Notes under the pieces: model-generated
Told to the model about the DNA's origin: nothing
The model's input: the letters and a program-made list of their open reading frames with translations, nothing else
Database searches by the model: none
Shown: positions 6,768 to 14,637 of the stretch, piece by piece
Numbering within the stretch: the first letter of the stretch is position 1
How the letters are laid out: each line of letters opens with the position of its first letter
Translations under genes and position numbers: made by a program
Source of the DNA: an uncultured Bacilli bacterium
Lineage (GTDB): Bacteria; Bacillota_I; Bacilli_A; RF39; UBA660
DNA: 20,677 nucleotides
Assembly: GCA_910586295.1 (NCBI GenBank)
Contig: CAJUGE010000050.1
Coordinates: 1-20,677 of the forward strand
Reading direction: 5' to 3'

Positions 6768-7857
6768 TGAAGAGATAAATAAGTTAAAGACTAGGATTGC
6801 TGTTATTTCTATTTTAAAGATATTTCTATTTTCTTTAGTTGTTTTTATTGTGATTCTGTTTTTAATAGATGTTGTTTTTCAAGATGTTTTAGCTACTATT
6901 GTTAATAATTATAGTCAAAGGTTGTATATATATTTTAAGGCTAATAAAGTGTTTTTTATGTGCATAACATGTGTATTTGTTTTTTGTATTGCATCTTTTT
7001 TTGTTATAAAAAATACTGGAAATAGTTTAGCTTTGCTTATTAAAAGTATGGATAAAATTTTAAATAATCCTCAAGAAGAGATTAGCCTGCCTGATGAACT
7101 TAGTGTTTTGGAGAGAAGACTTAATAATATTAGAGTAGATTTGATTACTAGTAAGAATAATGAGAAAGAGGCTATTGATAAAAAGAATGAGCTTATTATG
7201 TATATGGCACATGATTTGAAAACTCCTTTAACTTCTGTTATAGGGTATTTAAGTTTGATTAATGATGAGCATGATATTTCTGAAGAAGTTAGAAATAAGT
7301 ATATAAAAATTGCTCTAGATAAGGCTTATAGGTTAGAAGAACTTACTAATCAATTTTTTGAGATTACTAAGTATAATTTAAATGAAATACCTATTTCTAA
7401 GAATAAGTTAGATTTGGAAATACTTTTGAATCAATTAGTGGAGGAATGTTATCCTATAAGTAAAGAGAAAAATATTAAAATTAAATTAGATACAAAGACA
7501 GTAAGTTTTTTTGGTGATGGTGATAAGCTTGCTAGAGCGTTTACCAATTTGCTTAAGAATGCAATTAGTTATAGTTTTGAGAACTCTACTATTTATGTGA
7601 AGATGTGGTTAGATAAGGAAAATATAAATATAAGGTTTAGAAATAAGGGTGAGAGAATACCAGATTATAAGTTAGATAAGATTTTTGAGAAGTTCTATAG
7701 AGCTGATGAAGCTAGAGCAAGTAATACTGGTGGGAGTGGGCTAGGTCTTGCGATTACAAGAGATATAATAACTTTACATGGTGGTATGATTAGTGTTAGT
7801 AATAAAGATGAGTTTATAGAGTTTTTGGTGGTTTTACCAAGCGAAAAGAAGGCATGA
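6760..7857 (+). CDS. Sensor histidine kinase, VanS-like
   Basis: A 365-residue membrane kinase paired with the preceding regulator. Two membrane spans (about 17-39 and 66-84) enclose only about 25 exposed residues. Then follow a short HAMP-like segment, the H-box MAHDLKTPLTSV with His151, the N-box NLLKNAISYS, and the G2 box GGSGLGLAI. The sequence FRNKG...IP...LDKIFEKFYRAD is the version of the G1 region found in VanS proteins. I use the TTG at 6760 as start: it overlaps the regulator's TAG (6765-6767) and has GGGGAGTGG 9 bases upstream; earlier in-frame starts lie inside the regulator and have no ribosome binding site. The tiny external loop suggests sensing within or through the membrane. 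A terminator overlaps its stop codon. Confidence 0.9.
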   Translation: MNSEEINKLKTRIAVISILKIFLFSLVVFIVILFLIDVVFQDVLATIVNNYSQRLYIYFKANKVFFMCITCVFVFCIASFFVIKNTGNSLALLIKSMDKILNNPQEEISLPDELSVLERRLNNIRVDLITSKNNEKEAIDKKNELIMYMAHDLKTPLTSVIGYLSLINDEHDISEEVRNKYIKIALDKAYRLEELTNQFFEITKYNLNEIPISKNKLDLEILLNQLVEECYPISKEKNIKIKLDTKTVSFFGDGDKLARAFTNLLKNAISYSFENSTIYVKMWLDKENINIRFRNKGERIPDYKLDKIFEKFYRADEARASNTGGSGLGLAITRDIITLHGGMISVSNKDEFIEFLVVLPSEKKA

Positions 7858-7873
7858 TGATGCACTTCTTTTT
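7844..7873 (+). terminator. Terminator overlapping the stop codon of the VanS-like gene
   Basis: AAAAGAAGGCAT (7844-7855) pairs with ATGC-A-CTTCTTTT (7860-7872), with one bulged A and a four-base loop, and ends in Ts. The TGA stop (7855-7857) lies at the top of the stem. Confidence 0.75.
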
Positions 7874-7955
7874 ATGTTTGGAATGTCAATTTTTTAAATT
7901 TGCTTCTTGACTTTATGTTTGTGATAAATCAATATGTCTTATATTTTGTTTGGCT

Positions 7956-7983
7956 TTGTCTTATATATCTTGTAGACTATTAT
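7956..7983 (+). promoter_or_regulatory. Candidate promoter of the DUF1016 nuclease gene
   Basis: TTGTCT (7956-7961), a 16-base spacer and TATTAT (7978-7983), which gives a leader of about 25 bases. A gene start as far upstream as 7900 is unlikely, since this promoter would then be inside it. Confidence 0.4.
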
Positions 7984-8013
7984 GTGAATATTTATTTCGA
8001 AAGGGATGATTTA

Positions 8014-8937
8014 ATGGGTAATAAATATTATATAGAAATAGAACATTTAATAAAGAAAAATGAAGTTAATAGACAAGTTAGAAAACTTCAAAATAATAGC
8101 GAAGATTTAGATACTAAGTGGAATATTGGTAGGCTTCTTGTGGAGGCACAAGGTGGTAGGACTAATATTAAATATGGTAACACTTTAATAAAAGAATGGT
8201 CTTTAAATTTTGAAGAAGATTATGGTAAAAAATACAATTATTCTAATTTATATCGATATAGACAATTTTATTTAACTTTTCCTAATTTTGCCACAGTGTG
8301 GCAAAATTTAAGTTGGAGTCTTTTTAAGATTATTATGCCTATAAAAAGTGAGAATGAAAGAAATTATTATATCAATTTATGTTTAGAGCAAAACTTATCT
8401 ACTCGTGAATTAGAACGTGTAATTAAGGAAAAGACTTATGATAGATTAATAGATAAAACATCTTTAATTAGCATTAAAACGGAAAAACTAATTAGTGAAA
8501 AAAATATTAAATATAATCTTAAAAATCCTATTTTAATAAAACTAAATAAGAATGAAAGTTTAAAAAGCGAAAGAGAATTGCAATTAAAGATTTTATCTCA
8601 ACTACAATCTTTCTTTTTACAACTTGGTAGTGGTTTTACTTTTGTAGGTAACGAATATAAAATCATTCACAATGGGAAGAATTATTTTATTGATATTCTT
8701 TTATTTAACTATAAGTATAATCAATTTATTGTTGTAGAACTTAAATTTCGTGAGCTAAGGCAAACTGATAAAGGTGAAATAGAACTTTATATGAAGTTAG
8801 TTGATGAACATGTTAAAGAAAGTTTTAATAATAAAACTGTTGGGATTATTATTTCTAGAGAGCAAGATGTTTTTATAGCGACTTATGTTGGGTGCGAAGA
8901 TATTTTTCCTGTTACATATCAATTATTTGTTAATTGA
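8014..8937 (+). CDS. DUF1016 (YhcG-type) PDDEXK nuclease-domain protein
   Basis: A 307-residue protein with the DUF1016 layout. The N-terminal helical domain (1-145) contains WNIGRLLVEAQGG, YGNTLIKEWS, YSNLYRYRQFY and NLSTRELERVI. The C-terminal PDDEXK nuclease fold (about 185-300) contains GFTFVGNEYKI (Glu214), DILLFNY with Asp227, and VVELKFRE with Glu242 and Lys244, so the catalytic set is intact. Proteins of this family are often found with restriction-modification or other mobile defence genes, but their role is not settled; here none is adjacent. GAAAGGG lies 8 bases before the ATG. A terminator follows directly. Possible roles are DNA restriction or processing of branched DNA (inference). 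Confidence 0.88.
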   Translation: MGNKYYIEIEHLIKKNEVNRQVRKLQNNSEDLDTKWNIGRLLVEAQGGRTNIKYGNTLIKEWSLNFEEDYGKKYNYSNLYRYRQFYLTFPNFATVWQNLSWSLFKIIMPIKSENERNYYINLCLEQNLSTRELERVIKEKTYDRLIDKTSLISIKTEKLISEKNIKYNLKNPILIKLNKNESLKSERELQLKILSQLQSFFLQLGSGFTFVGNEYKIIHNGKNYFIDILLFNYKYNQFIVVELKFRELRQTDKGEIELYMKLVDEHVKESFNNKTVGIIISREQDVFIATYVGCEDIFPVTYQLFVN

Positions 8938-8940
8938 TTA

Positions 8941-8977
8941 AAAAGATAGACTGTTTATTGTTTTACAGTCTATTTTG
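8941..8977. terminator. Bidirectional terminator between convergent genes
   Basis: ATAGACTGT (8946-8954) pairs perfectly with ACAGTCTAT (8965-8973), with a 10-base loop, an A run on the left side and T-rich sequence on the right. It serves the DUF1016 gene from the left and overlaps the stop codon (8970-8972) of the metallophosphoesterase gene from the right. Confidence 0.8.
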
Positions 8978-9824
8978 TCTTTAATTCTACCACTACAAGT
9001 TCTGGTTTGTTAAATGTTCTTAATGGTAGCCCTGTAGTACCAATGCCACCACTAATTATCATGTATTTTTTATTTTTCTCATATATTCCTTTGTCTAACT
9101 CTGGAAATAATCCTTGGTTAGGAGCATATAGAGCTCCGATTATTGGAACTCTTACTTGTCCACCATGTGTATGGCCAGATAGAGTTAAATCTATATTTCG
9201 ATTTATATATTCTTCAAAAAAATCTGGTCTATGTGATAAAAGTATAGTGAAAGTATTCAAATTTTCTGTTAGCTCTTCTAATTTTCTTTTAAAAATTATT
9301 TCACATTCATTTAAGATGGAACTACTTGCCATAAATTCTGGGGAGTCTATTCCTATTATTGTAATTTTAGAGTCTAAGTGTTCTATGTTGGCTACTTCGT
9401 TTCTAAGAACATTAACTCCATTTTCTTTTAGCTTTTGCTCAAACTCGTTATAGATATTTTGAATTTCTGCTTCATGATTTCCTGTAACATAGTAAATTGG
9501 TGCGATGTTTTTAATTTTTGTTATTAAATCTAGAGATTCTTTTGTGTCTTCACTATCTATTAAGTCTCCTGTTATTACAATTATGTTAGGTTTTTCTTCA
9601 ATTATTTCTTCTATTAATTTATTAGTTAACTTTTTTATTTTTGTATTATGAAAGTCTGTTATTTGTGCAATTTTAAAGTTGTTAAATTCTGGTTCTAATT
9701 TTTCGCTTGTTATCTCATAATATGTAGTTTTTAGTGATGTTATTTCGAAATAATCGAACAATATGGAAGTTATTAATAATATTAAAGAGACAAGTGCGCA
9801 AATTATTAAATATCTTTTTTTCAT
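8970..9824 (-). CDS. Membrane-anchored metallophosphoesterase (YkuE/YaeI-like)
   Basis: A 284-residue calcineurin-like phosphoesterase with an N-terminal membrane anchor (about 5-23), so the catalytic domain is probably extracytoplasmic. All metal-binding motifs are present: TDFH (Asp57, His59), GDLID (Asp87), GNHE (Asn116, His117), LLSHRPD (His198) and SGHTHGGQ (His218, His220). It matches the type annotated as YkuE/YaeI, related enzymes of which act on lipid or nucleotide phosphate esters; the true substrate is not known from sequence. Its ATG shares the ATGA overlap with the upstream nuclease gene, so the two are translationally coupled and may both process phosphodiester substrates at the cell surface (inference). 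Confidence 0.92.
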   Translation of the reverse strand: MKKRYLIICALVSLILLITSILFDYFEITSLKTTYYEITSEKLEPEFNNFKIAQITDFHNTKIKKLTNKLIEEIIEEKPNIIVITGDLIDSEDTKESLDLITKIKNIAPIYYVTGNHEAEIQNIYNEFEQKLKENGVNVLRNEVANIEHLDSKITIIGIDSPEFMASSSILNECEIIFKRKLEELTENLNTFTILLSHRPDFFEEYINRNIDLTLSGHTHGGQVRVPIIGALYAPNQGLFPELDKGIYEKNKKYMIISGGIGTTGLPLRTFNKPELVVVELKTK

Positions 9825-10534
9825 TTAAGTTTGCTTTCTCCTGTTTTATAATCTATTTCTATTTTATCTTGTACATTATATACAAAAACGTTAAATTTTA
9901 TTCCTTTTCCTTCATCTTCTACAGAATATGCTTCCATTTGGACACCAGTTGCCAGAAGGTTGTTTCCATCATAAATTGGTGTTACTCTGTATAATACATG
10001 ATTAGAAGTTTCTTTTATGTATTCTGCAACTTTATTTTCAAAGTCTAACATTCCTTTAGTGTTCATTTCTCTAGTACAAGTAATTAAATTATTAGGGTTA
10101 GCATTTTCTCCTGTAAGTTGATAACCTATAAGATGGCAACGATTATATAAATATTTTCCATCTACTACATCATATTTTACTGTGTGCCATCCCGATGGTT
10201 TTATCATTCCTATAGAACCTCTTTCTTCGGTTGGCATTAAATCCTTACCTATATTTGCAATAGCATATGTACATCTATTTAATTCATCTAATTCTCCATA
10301 CTCTTCATAAGATTCTTTTTTAAAATCTTCACTTTCAAAGTTTGGTTCATTATTGTTTAGTATTACATATGATTCTCCATTATAATCTGGTATTTCATCT
10401 AAATTATAAGAGACTATGCTTTTTGGAGTGTAACCTAAGGTTAGCATTATCTCTTCTCTAAAAGCTCCTACTACTATAAGTAATAATACTCCTAAGAGTG
10501 CTTTTGATAGTTTTGTTTTTTCTGTTTTTTTCAA
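9821..10534 (-). CDS. Membrane-anchored DNA/RNA non-specific endonuclease (EndA/NucA-like)
   Basis: A 237-residue protein with a basic head, one hydrophobic span (about 12-25) and a beta-beta-alpha-metal nuclease domain. The catalytic region reads YLYNRCHLIGYQLTGENANP, with the general-base His at about 134, followed by NLITCTREMN. The canonical DRGH motif appears as NRCH, a variant I recall as common in this subgroup, and GVQMEAYS is the usual C-terminal motif. It is probably surface-exposed and cuts extracellular DNA or RNA, for nutrition or for DNA uptake as in EndA (inference). I choose the TTG at 10534: AGGTG lies 6-7 bases upstream. A GTG at 10543 overlaps that AGGTG and has no site of its own. 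Coupled to the phosphoesterase gene by ATGA. Confidence 0.9.
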   Translation of the reverse strand: MKKTEKTKLSKALLGVLLLIVVGAFREEIMLTLGYTPKSIVSYNLDEIPDYNGESYVILNNNEPNFESEDFKKESYEEYGELDELNRCTYAIANIGKDLMPTEERGSIGMIKPSGWHTVKYDVVDGKYLYNRCHLIGYQLTGENANPNNLITCTREMNTKGMLDFENKVAEYIKETSNHVLYRVTPIYDGNNLLATGVQMEAYSVEDEGKGIKFNVFVYNVQDKIEIDYKTGESKLK

Positions 10535-10558
10535 ATTAATCACCTACTTTGTGATTTA

Positions 10559-10567
10559 ATTATATCA
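10559..10567 (-). promoter_or_regulatory. Extended -10 promoter of the nuclease/phosphoesterase operon
   Basis: On the minus strand TGATATAAT, a TGN extension plus a perfect -10, with no clear -35. The same CATGATATAATT word serves the VanZ-like gene. Confidence 0.5.
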
Positions 10568-10608
10568 TGATTTTTATATTAAGAGCTAAATAAATATCTA
10601 AGTTGTAT

Positions 10609-11783
10609 TTATTTGTCTAGTAACCATTCTAATACATTAATTTGTTTTATTCCATTATGTGAGGTGTAAGGGGTGAAGTCCATAGTTAGTAAATATTTAG
10701 GATTATGGTCTTTTATGTTGTTTAATGGTTTTAGTTCTCTTTGTAAAGTTGTCTCTTCTATAACTGAGTAACTAACTTGATAATAGTTTACTCCTTTTTC
10801 ATTATAGGTAACAAAGTCTATTTCGTTTTCATTATTTTTTCCAATAAATATTTTATAACCTCGTCTTAGTAATTCTAGATATACTATATTTTCTAGTATG
10901 TGTCCTTGGTCTGCTTTTTTGCTACCTAACAAATAATATCTAAGTCCTATATCTGAAAGATAGTATTTTACTCCAGTGGAAAGTCTTTCTTTGCCTTTTA
11001 TGTCATATCTTTCTGCTTTGTATAAGATGAATGATTCACAAAGATAAGTTAAATAGTTTTCTACTGTTTGTACTGATATTTTTCTTCCTTTTGAACAGAG
11101 AGTATTAGAAATTTTGGTTGCTGATACTAAAGAACCGATATTGTCAAACATGAATTTCATTATGTCTTCTAATACATTTACACTTGTTATTTTTCTTCTG
11201 GTTATTATGTCTTTAATTACTATGGTATTATATATTCCATCAAGATACATTTTTATTTCTTCATCTGTAGATAATTTTAGAGTATATGGAAAAGAACTTT
11301 TAGTCATTATATTTTATTATTAAGTCGCTATTGCCTTTATAACCAATATATTCTTTGAAAGATAGAGGTAGCATTTTTATTTCTATGTATCTTCCACTTA
11401 AAAGTGTTGCTATCTCTCCTGGTAATAGTTCAGCATTAGAACCAATTATATATAAATCTACATTTTTCTTTATATATAGACTATCGCAAGCAGTTTCAAA
11501 GCATTTAATTTTTTGTATTTCATCTATGAAAACATAGTTTTGCTGTTCACTTTGTAATCTTTCTTTAATATATGTGTTTATAATCGGTTATGAAATCAAA
11601 GTCACTATCTTCTAGATTTAATTTTATTATTTGATTATCTTGTATTCCACTTTCTTTAAGATAGTTGATGTATAAATCAAATAGAGTTGATTTTCCACAT
11701 CTTCTTATGCCTGTAACTACCTTTATTAGGTCTTTGTCTTTAAATGTTATTAGTTTATTTAAGTATTCTTCTCTTTCTATCAT
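10609..11783 (-). pseudogene. AAA+ ATPase of the DUF4143 family broken by two frameshifts (second copy)
   Basis: Three consecutive pieces in different frames rebuild one ATPase of about 390 residues. Piece 1 (11783-11565): Walker A in GIRRCGKSTL, ending FDFITDYKHIY. Piece 2 (about 11570-11300): Walker B YVFIDEIQ, then LYIIGSNAELLPGEIATLLS and LPLSFKEYIGY, ending KYND. Piece 3 (11307-10609): SSFPYTLKL, MYLDGIYNTIVIKDI and a full DUF4143-like C-terminal domain with GHILENIVYLELLRRGYKI and NEIDFV. The breaks are at about 11560-11572, in a TA-rich repeat, and at about 11300-11310; neither lies in a long single-base run. The start ATG (11781-11783) has AAAGGGTG at good spacing. Such ATPases are common, often multi-copy, accessory genes with uncertain role. 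As written the chain stops after 72 residues. Confidence 0.85.
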
Positions 11784-11794
11784 AATTATCACCC

Positions 11795-11823
11795 TTTTTA
11801 ATAAATTTCAAAATAAATGTCAA
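11795..11823 (-). promoter_or_regulatory. Candidate promoter of the second ATPase pseudogene
   Basis: On the minus strand a perfect TTGACA (11823-11818), a 17-base spacer and TAAAAA (11800-11795). The -10 is poor and very near the ATG at 11783. Confidence 0.35.
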
Positions 11824-11889
11824 TTTTTATAAAGTGTATTTTAGAATTTCATGTTTTTTATGTTTTTTTGTAAAGTTTGTTTTAAAATT

Positions 11890-13101
11890 TTAGTTAAAAT
11901 ATTTTATTATAAATTCAGTAAATTCCCCTTTTTTTGATTTAACTTGTATTCTTCCATTTTCCTTTTCAATTATTGTCTTCGCTAGTGCTAATCCTATACC
12001 TATACTTTCTTTACTTGTATTTTCTATTTTATAAAATCTTTCAAAAAGATGAGGTAAATCTTTATTATCTATTCCACTTCCAAAGTCTTTTATAGTAATA
12101 ATTTTATATAAGTTTGTTTTATCTAGAGTTATTTCTATTTTTGAATTATAAGATGAGTGTTCTATAGAGTTTTTAATAATATTAGTTAAAGCTTCTATTT
12201 GCCATTTTGAATCGCAATGTAATGAATAATCTTCTTTTGAATGTACTTCTATTTTTATGTTTTTTAAGTCACAAAGATTACTTAAATTTTCTAGACTTTC
12301 ATTTATGAGTTTATTTGTCGTTGTATTTACTTTTAGAAATTTAATAGTATTAGCATCAAATTTAGATAATTTAAGTAGAGAATTTACTAAGAAATTTATA
12401 TTGATAATTTCTCTTTTGATGTTTCTAATAAACGATATTCTTTTGCTTTCGTCCATGTTTGCATCTTCAATTAATGTATCTAGTGTTATTAAAATTGAAG
12501 TGAGAGGAGTTTTTAGTTGATGTGAGATATCTTCTAGGGAAACTTTAAGATTCATTTTGTCTTTTAAATTATTTTCTGCTTGTTCTTTTAACATTATAGC
12601 GGTTTTATATATTTCATTTTTGAGAATAGATAGCTCATCTTCTGTGTTGTTATCTATATCGAATTTGTAATTTTTTTTGTTTATCTCTTCTATGCATTTT
12701 GTTATTTTGTTTATTTCTTTGTCTTTTTTATTGTTATATATTAAAAATGTACATATTAAAGTTATAGTAAATGATAATATTAAAGTTAAATTTATTATAT
12801 GATAAGTTTTATTCGTTTTGTCATTTTCAATCACTATGCTATCTTTTTCAATGTTTATTCCATATTTTTCTAAGAATGTATTGTCATTGCTTTCATTATT
12901 AAGTATTTTTATTATTTCGTTTTTATCAATGTCTTTGTAATCTTTTTCTATTTGCTCGATTAGACCATTAATTTTATTGTTGAAATTCTTTTTATATGTT
13001 TGATATTCTATGTTGTTTAAAGTTATGTATAATACCATAAATATTATTATAATTATTAATGTTATTATTAGATATTTTTTTAAATATATTTTATTTTCCA
13101 T
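11890..13101 (-). CDS. Sensor histidine kinase of the transporter-linked two-component system
   Basis: A 403-residue membrane kinase. Span 1 (about 9-28) and span 2 (about 102-122) flank an external sensing region of about 73 residues rich in Asn, Lys and Glu. Then come a linker, the H-box SLEDISHQLKTPLTSI with His194, the N-box NIIKNSIEHSS, the G1 box DFGSGI and the G2 box GIGLALAK. The catalytic parts are intact. The real external domain sets it apart from BceS-type intramembrane kinases, which have almost none. The ATG at 13101 is inside the end of the regulator gene (the regulator stops at 13091), with AGGATTG about 8 bases upstream, so translation is coupled. It is the last gene of its transcription unit and most likely phosphorylates the regulator encoded just upstream. 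Confidence 0.9.
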   Translation of the reverse strand: MENKIYLKKYLIITLIIIIIFMVLYITLNNIEYQTYKKNFNNKINGLIEQIEKDYKDIDKNEIIKILNNESNDNTFLEKYGINIEKDSIVIENDKTNKTYHIINLTLILSFTITLICTFLIYNNKKDKEINKITKCIEEINKKNYKFDIDNNTEDELSILKNEIYKTAIMLKEQAENNLKDKMNLKVSLEDISHQLKTPLTSILITLDTLIEDANMDESKRISFIRNIKREIININFLVNSLLKLSKFDANTIKFLKVNTTTNKLINESLENLSNLCDLKNIKIEVHSKEDYSLHCDSKWQIEALTNIIKNSIEHSSYNSKIEITLDKTNLYKIITIKDFGSGIDNKDLPHLFERFYKIENTSKESIGIGLALAKTIIEKENGRIQVKSKKGEFTEFIIKYFN

Positions 13102-13750
13102 CTGAATCAATCCTATAACCTATTCCTTTTACTGTTTTTATTATGTCACACTCAAGTTTTTCTCTTATTCTTTTTAAGTATACTGTAATTGTGTGAGTGT
13201 CTACATCGTTTCCAGTCCAGTCCCAAATATTATCTAGTATTAGTTCTCTTGTTACTACTCTGTTTGCATTTATGAATAAAAGATGTAGTATTTTTAATTC
13301 TAGACTTGTTAATACAATCTTTTTTGTGTTTTTATATACTTCCATTTTATCTATATCAAACTTTATATTTTTAATTTCTATTATATTGTTTTTCTCTTTT
13401 CTCATAAGAATTTTGTTTATTCTTGCTAGAAGTATAGACATTGAGAATGGTTTTGTTATATAGTCTTCTGCTCCTAGGTTGAGTGAGTCTACTATTTTTT
13501 CTTCATCGTCAATTGCCGTTAGGAATATAGTGTCTATACTTAGTGGTTTGATTATATTTTTGTATAGGTCAAATCCACTACCATCTGGTAATGTTACATC
13601 CAGAATAATTAGGTCTATTTCTTTAGTATTTATTTTCTCTTTTGCTTCTTTTATTGTAGTTGACTTTTCTACTTTTAAGCCATTTTTAGTTAGAGAATAT
13701 TCTAGACTTTCTAATATTGATATGTTGTCTTCTATTAAAAGTATCTTCAT
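13091..13750 (-). CDS. OmpR/PhoB-type response regulator of the transporter-linked system
   Basis: A 219-residue regulator. The receiver domain has the acidic pair Glu7-Asp8, phospho-acceptor Asp51 in IILDVTLPDGSG, Thr78 and Lys100 in TKPF. The C-terminal winged helix (about 125-219) has LTSLELKILHLL, DTHTITVYLKRIREKL and VKGIGYRID. It overlaps the kinase gene downstream and begins 11 bases after the end of the broken DUF3626-like gene, with GAAGGG before the ATG, so all three share one message. The AGTTACA direct repeat in front of the ABC transporter genes (17839-17856) has the 11-base spacing used by this regulator family and is its most likely target (inference). Confidence 0.92.
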   Translation of the reverse strand: MKILLIEDNISILESLEYSLTKNGLKVEKSTTIKEAKEKINTKEIDLIILDVTLPDGSGFDLYKNIIKPLSIDTIFLTAIDDEEKIVDSLNLGAEDYITKPFSMSILLARINKILMRKEKNNIIEIKNIKFDIDKMEVYKNTKKIVLTSLELKILHLLFINANRVVTRELILDNIWDWTGNDVDTHTITVYLKRIREKLECDIIKTVKGIGYRIDSDGK

Positions 13751-13761
13751 AATTTTCCCTT

Positions 13762-14529
13762 CTAATATAAATTTTGAGTTGATAATTCATAATCTATATT
13801 TAATTCTTTTAATGTTTTTAAGTATTTTGTTTCAAATTCTATTTTGTATTATCTTTCATTGGTAGTAAACATACTTTTTCTATATCTTCACTGAATATTA
13901 TGTCTTTATGAAATTGTAGTTCATAGTTAGTAACCATTATGTTTTGACTTGCTAGTACATTAGTTATGTTTCCTGGAGAATCTGGAAGAAGTTCTCCTTT
14001 CTTTATGGCATTAAAAATCGGTAGCCCCGCATTATGCTCTATAGCACAGATATTAGGAGATGTTGTTAGCATTGGACATTTTCTTTTATAAGCATTGAAG
14101 TCAAGACTACTTCCTACAGTCATGGTTGTATATTTGATAAATTTATCTTTTTTAGTATTAATATTGAAATAGTAAGTCACTATCTTGAAGTAAATGTCTT
14201 AGTGGACTTTTATCTAGAATAAAACCATATTTAGGATATTTTGTATAGTCTAAATCTAATGACGATTCAAATAGTTCATGTGTAGCTTGTTTTCTTCCAT
14301 CAAAACTTAGTGAAGAACCTGCTCCTAGTTCTAGTTGATTTTTTACTTTGTTGCTTTTTAATATATCATTAAAACAATCGAATGGTACACATATTGCTAG
14401 ATTATTTTCTTTTATAAGTTGTTCTAGAAATTCTATTACTATTTTTTCTTTACTTCCACCTATACCTTTAGGGTGCATTTTAATATAATTTTTTTGGTGT
14501 GTTTCAAATTTTTTTAAAGATTCTGGCAT
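13762..14529 (-). pseudogene. Broken DUF3626-like gene in the two-component operon
   Basis: Three pieces in changing frames make up a protein of about 250 residues. Piece 1 starts at the ATG at 14529, preceded by a strong AAAGGAGG, reads MPESLKKFETH, carries ELGAGSSLSFDGRKQATHEL and PKYGFIL, and stops in DLLFQY near 14158. Piece 2 (to 13839) has KYTTMTVGSSLDFNAYKRKC, IEHNAGLPIFNAIKKGEL and ELQFHKDIIF. Piece 3, after a one-base shift in an A run, gives IEFETKYLKTLKELNIDYEL and stops at 13762. The order of an ETG/GS segment, an R...E...lF helix, PKYG and a TTxTxGSS segment recalls DUF3626 proteins, whose function is unknown; I hold that loosely. It is the first gene of the unit that carries the regulator and kinase. 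It could still yield a truncated product of 123 residues. Confidence 0.65.
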
Positions 14530-14564
14530 AAATCCTCCTTTATGATAAGTAATCATTCGAGTCA

Positions 14565-14594
14565 ATAGTATCACACTTAAGAAAAGTATGTCAA
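14565..14594 (-). promoter_or_regulatory. Promoter of the two-component unit
   Basis: On the minus strand a perfect TTGACA (14594-14589), an 18-base spacer and TACTAT (14570-14565), about 36 bases before the start at 14529. It lies behind the permease terminator, so the regulator and kinase need not depend on transporter transcription. Confidence 0.55.
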
Positions 14595-14598
14595 TTAG

Positions 14599-14637
14599 GA
14601 AAAAGTAAAAGAAGTGAGTATTAGATATTTTCACTTC
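14599..14637 (-). terminator. Terminator at the end of the FtsX-type permease gene
   Basis: On the minus strand GAAGTGA pairs with TCACTTC (14631-14637 with 14611-14617), with a 13-base loop holding the stop codon, followed by TTTTACTTTTT. The stem is modest, so some read-through is likely. Confidence 0.55.

Noticed and set aside
7900..8013. Upstream extension of the DUF1016 protein
   Set aside because: The family match starts at 8014, which has a good ribosome binding site; the extension covers a likely promoter.
9007..9453. Plus-strand 148-codon open frame
   Set aside because: Antisense to the conserved metallophosphoesterase motifs; composition is typical of an antisense shadow.
11300..11572. 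Programmed ribosomal frameshifting to join the ATPase pieces
   Set aside because: No clear slippery heptamer with a downstream structure at the breaks, and two shifts per gene in two divergent copies plus missing residues fit decay better.
11565..11783. A separate small P-loop protein of 72 residues
   Set aside because: It ends exactly where the next ATPase piece begins in another frame, so it is the 5' part of a broken gene, not a gene of its own.
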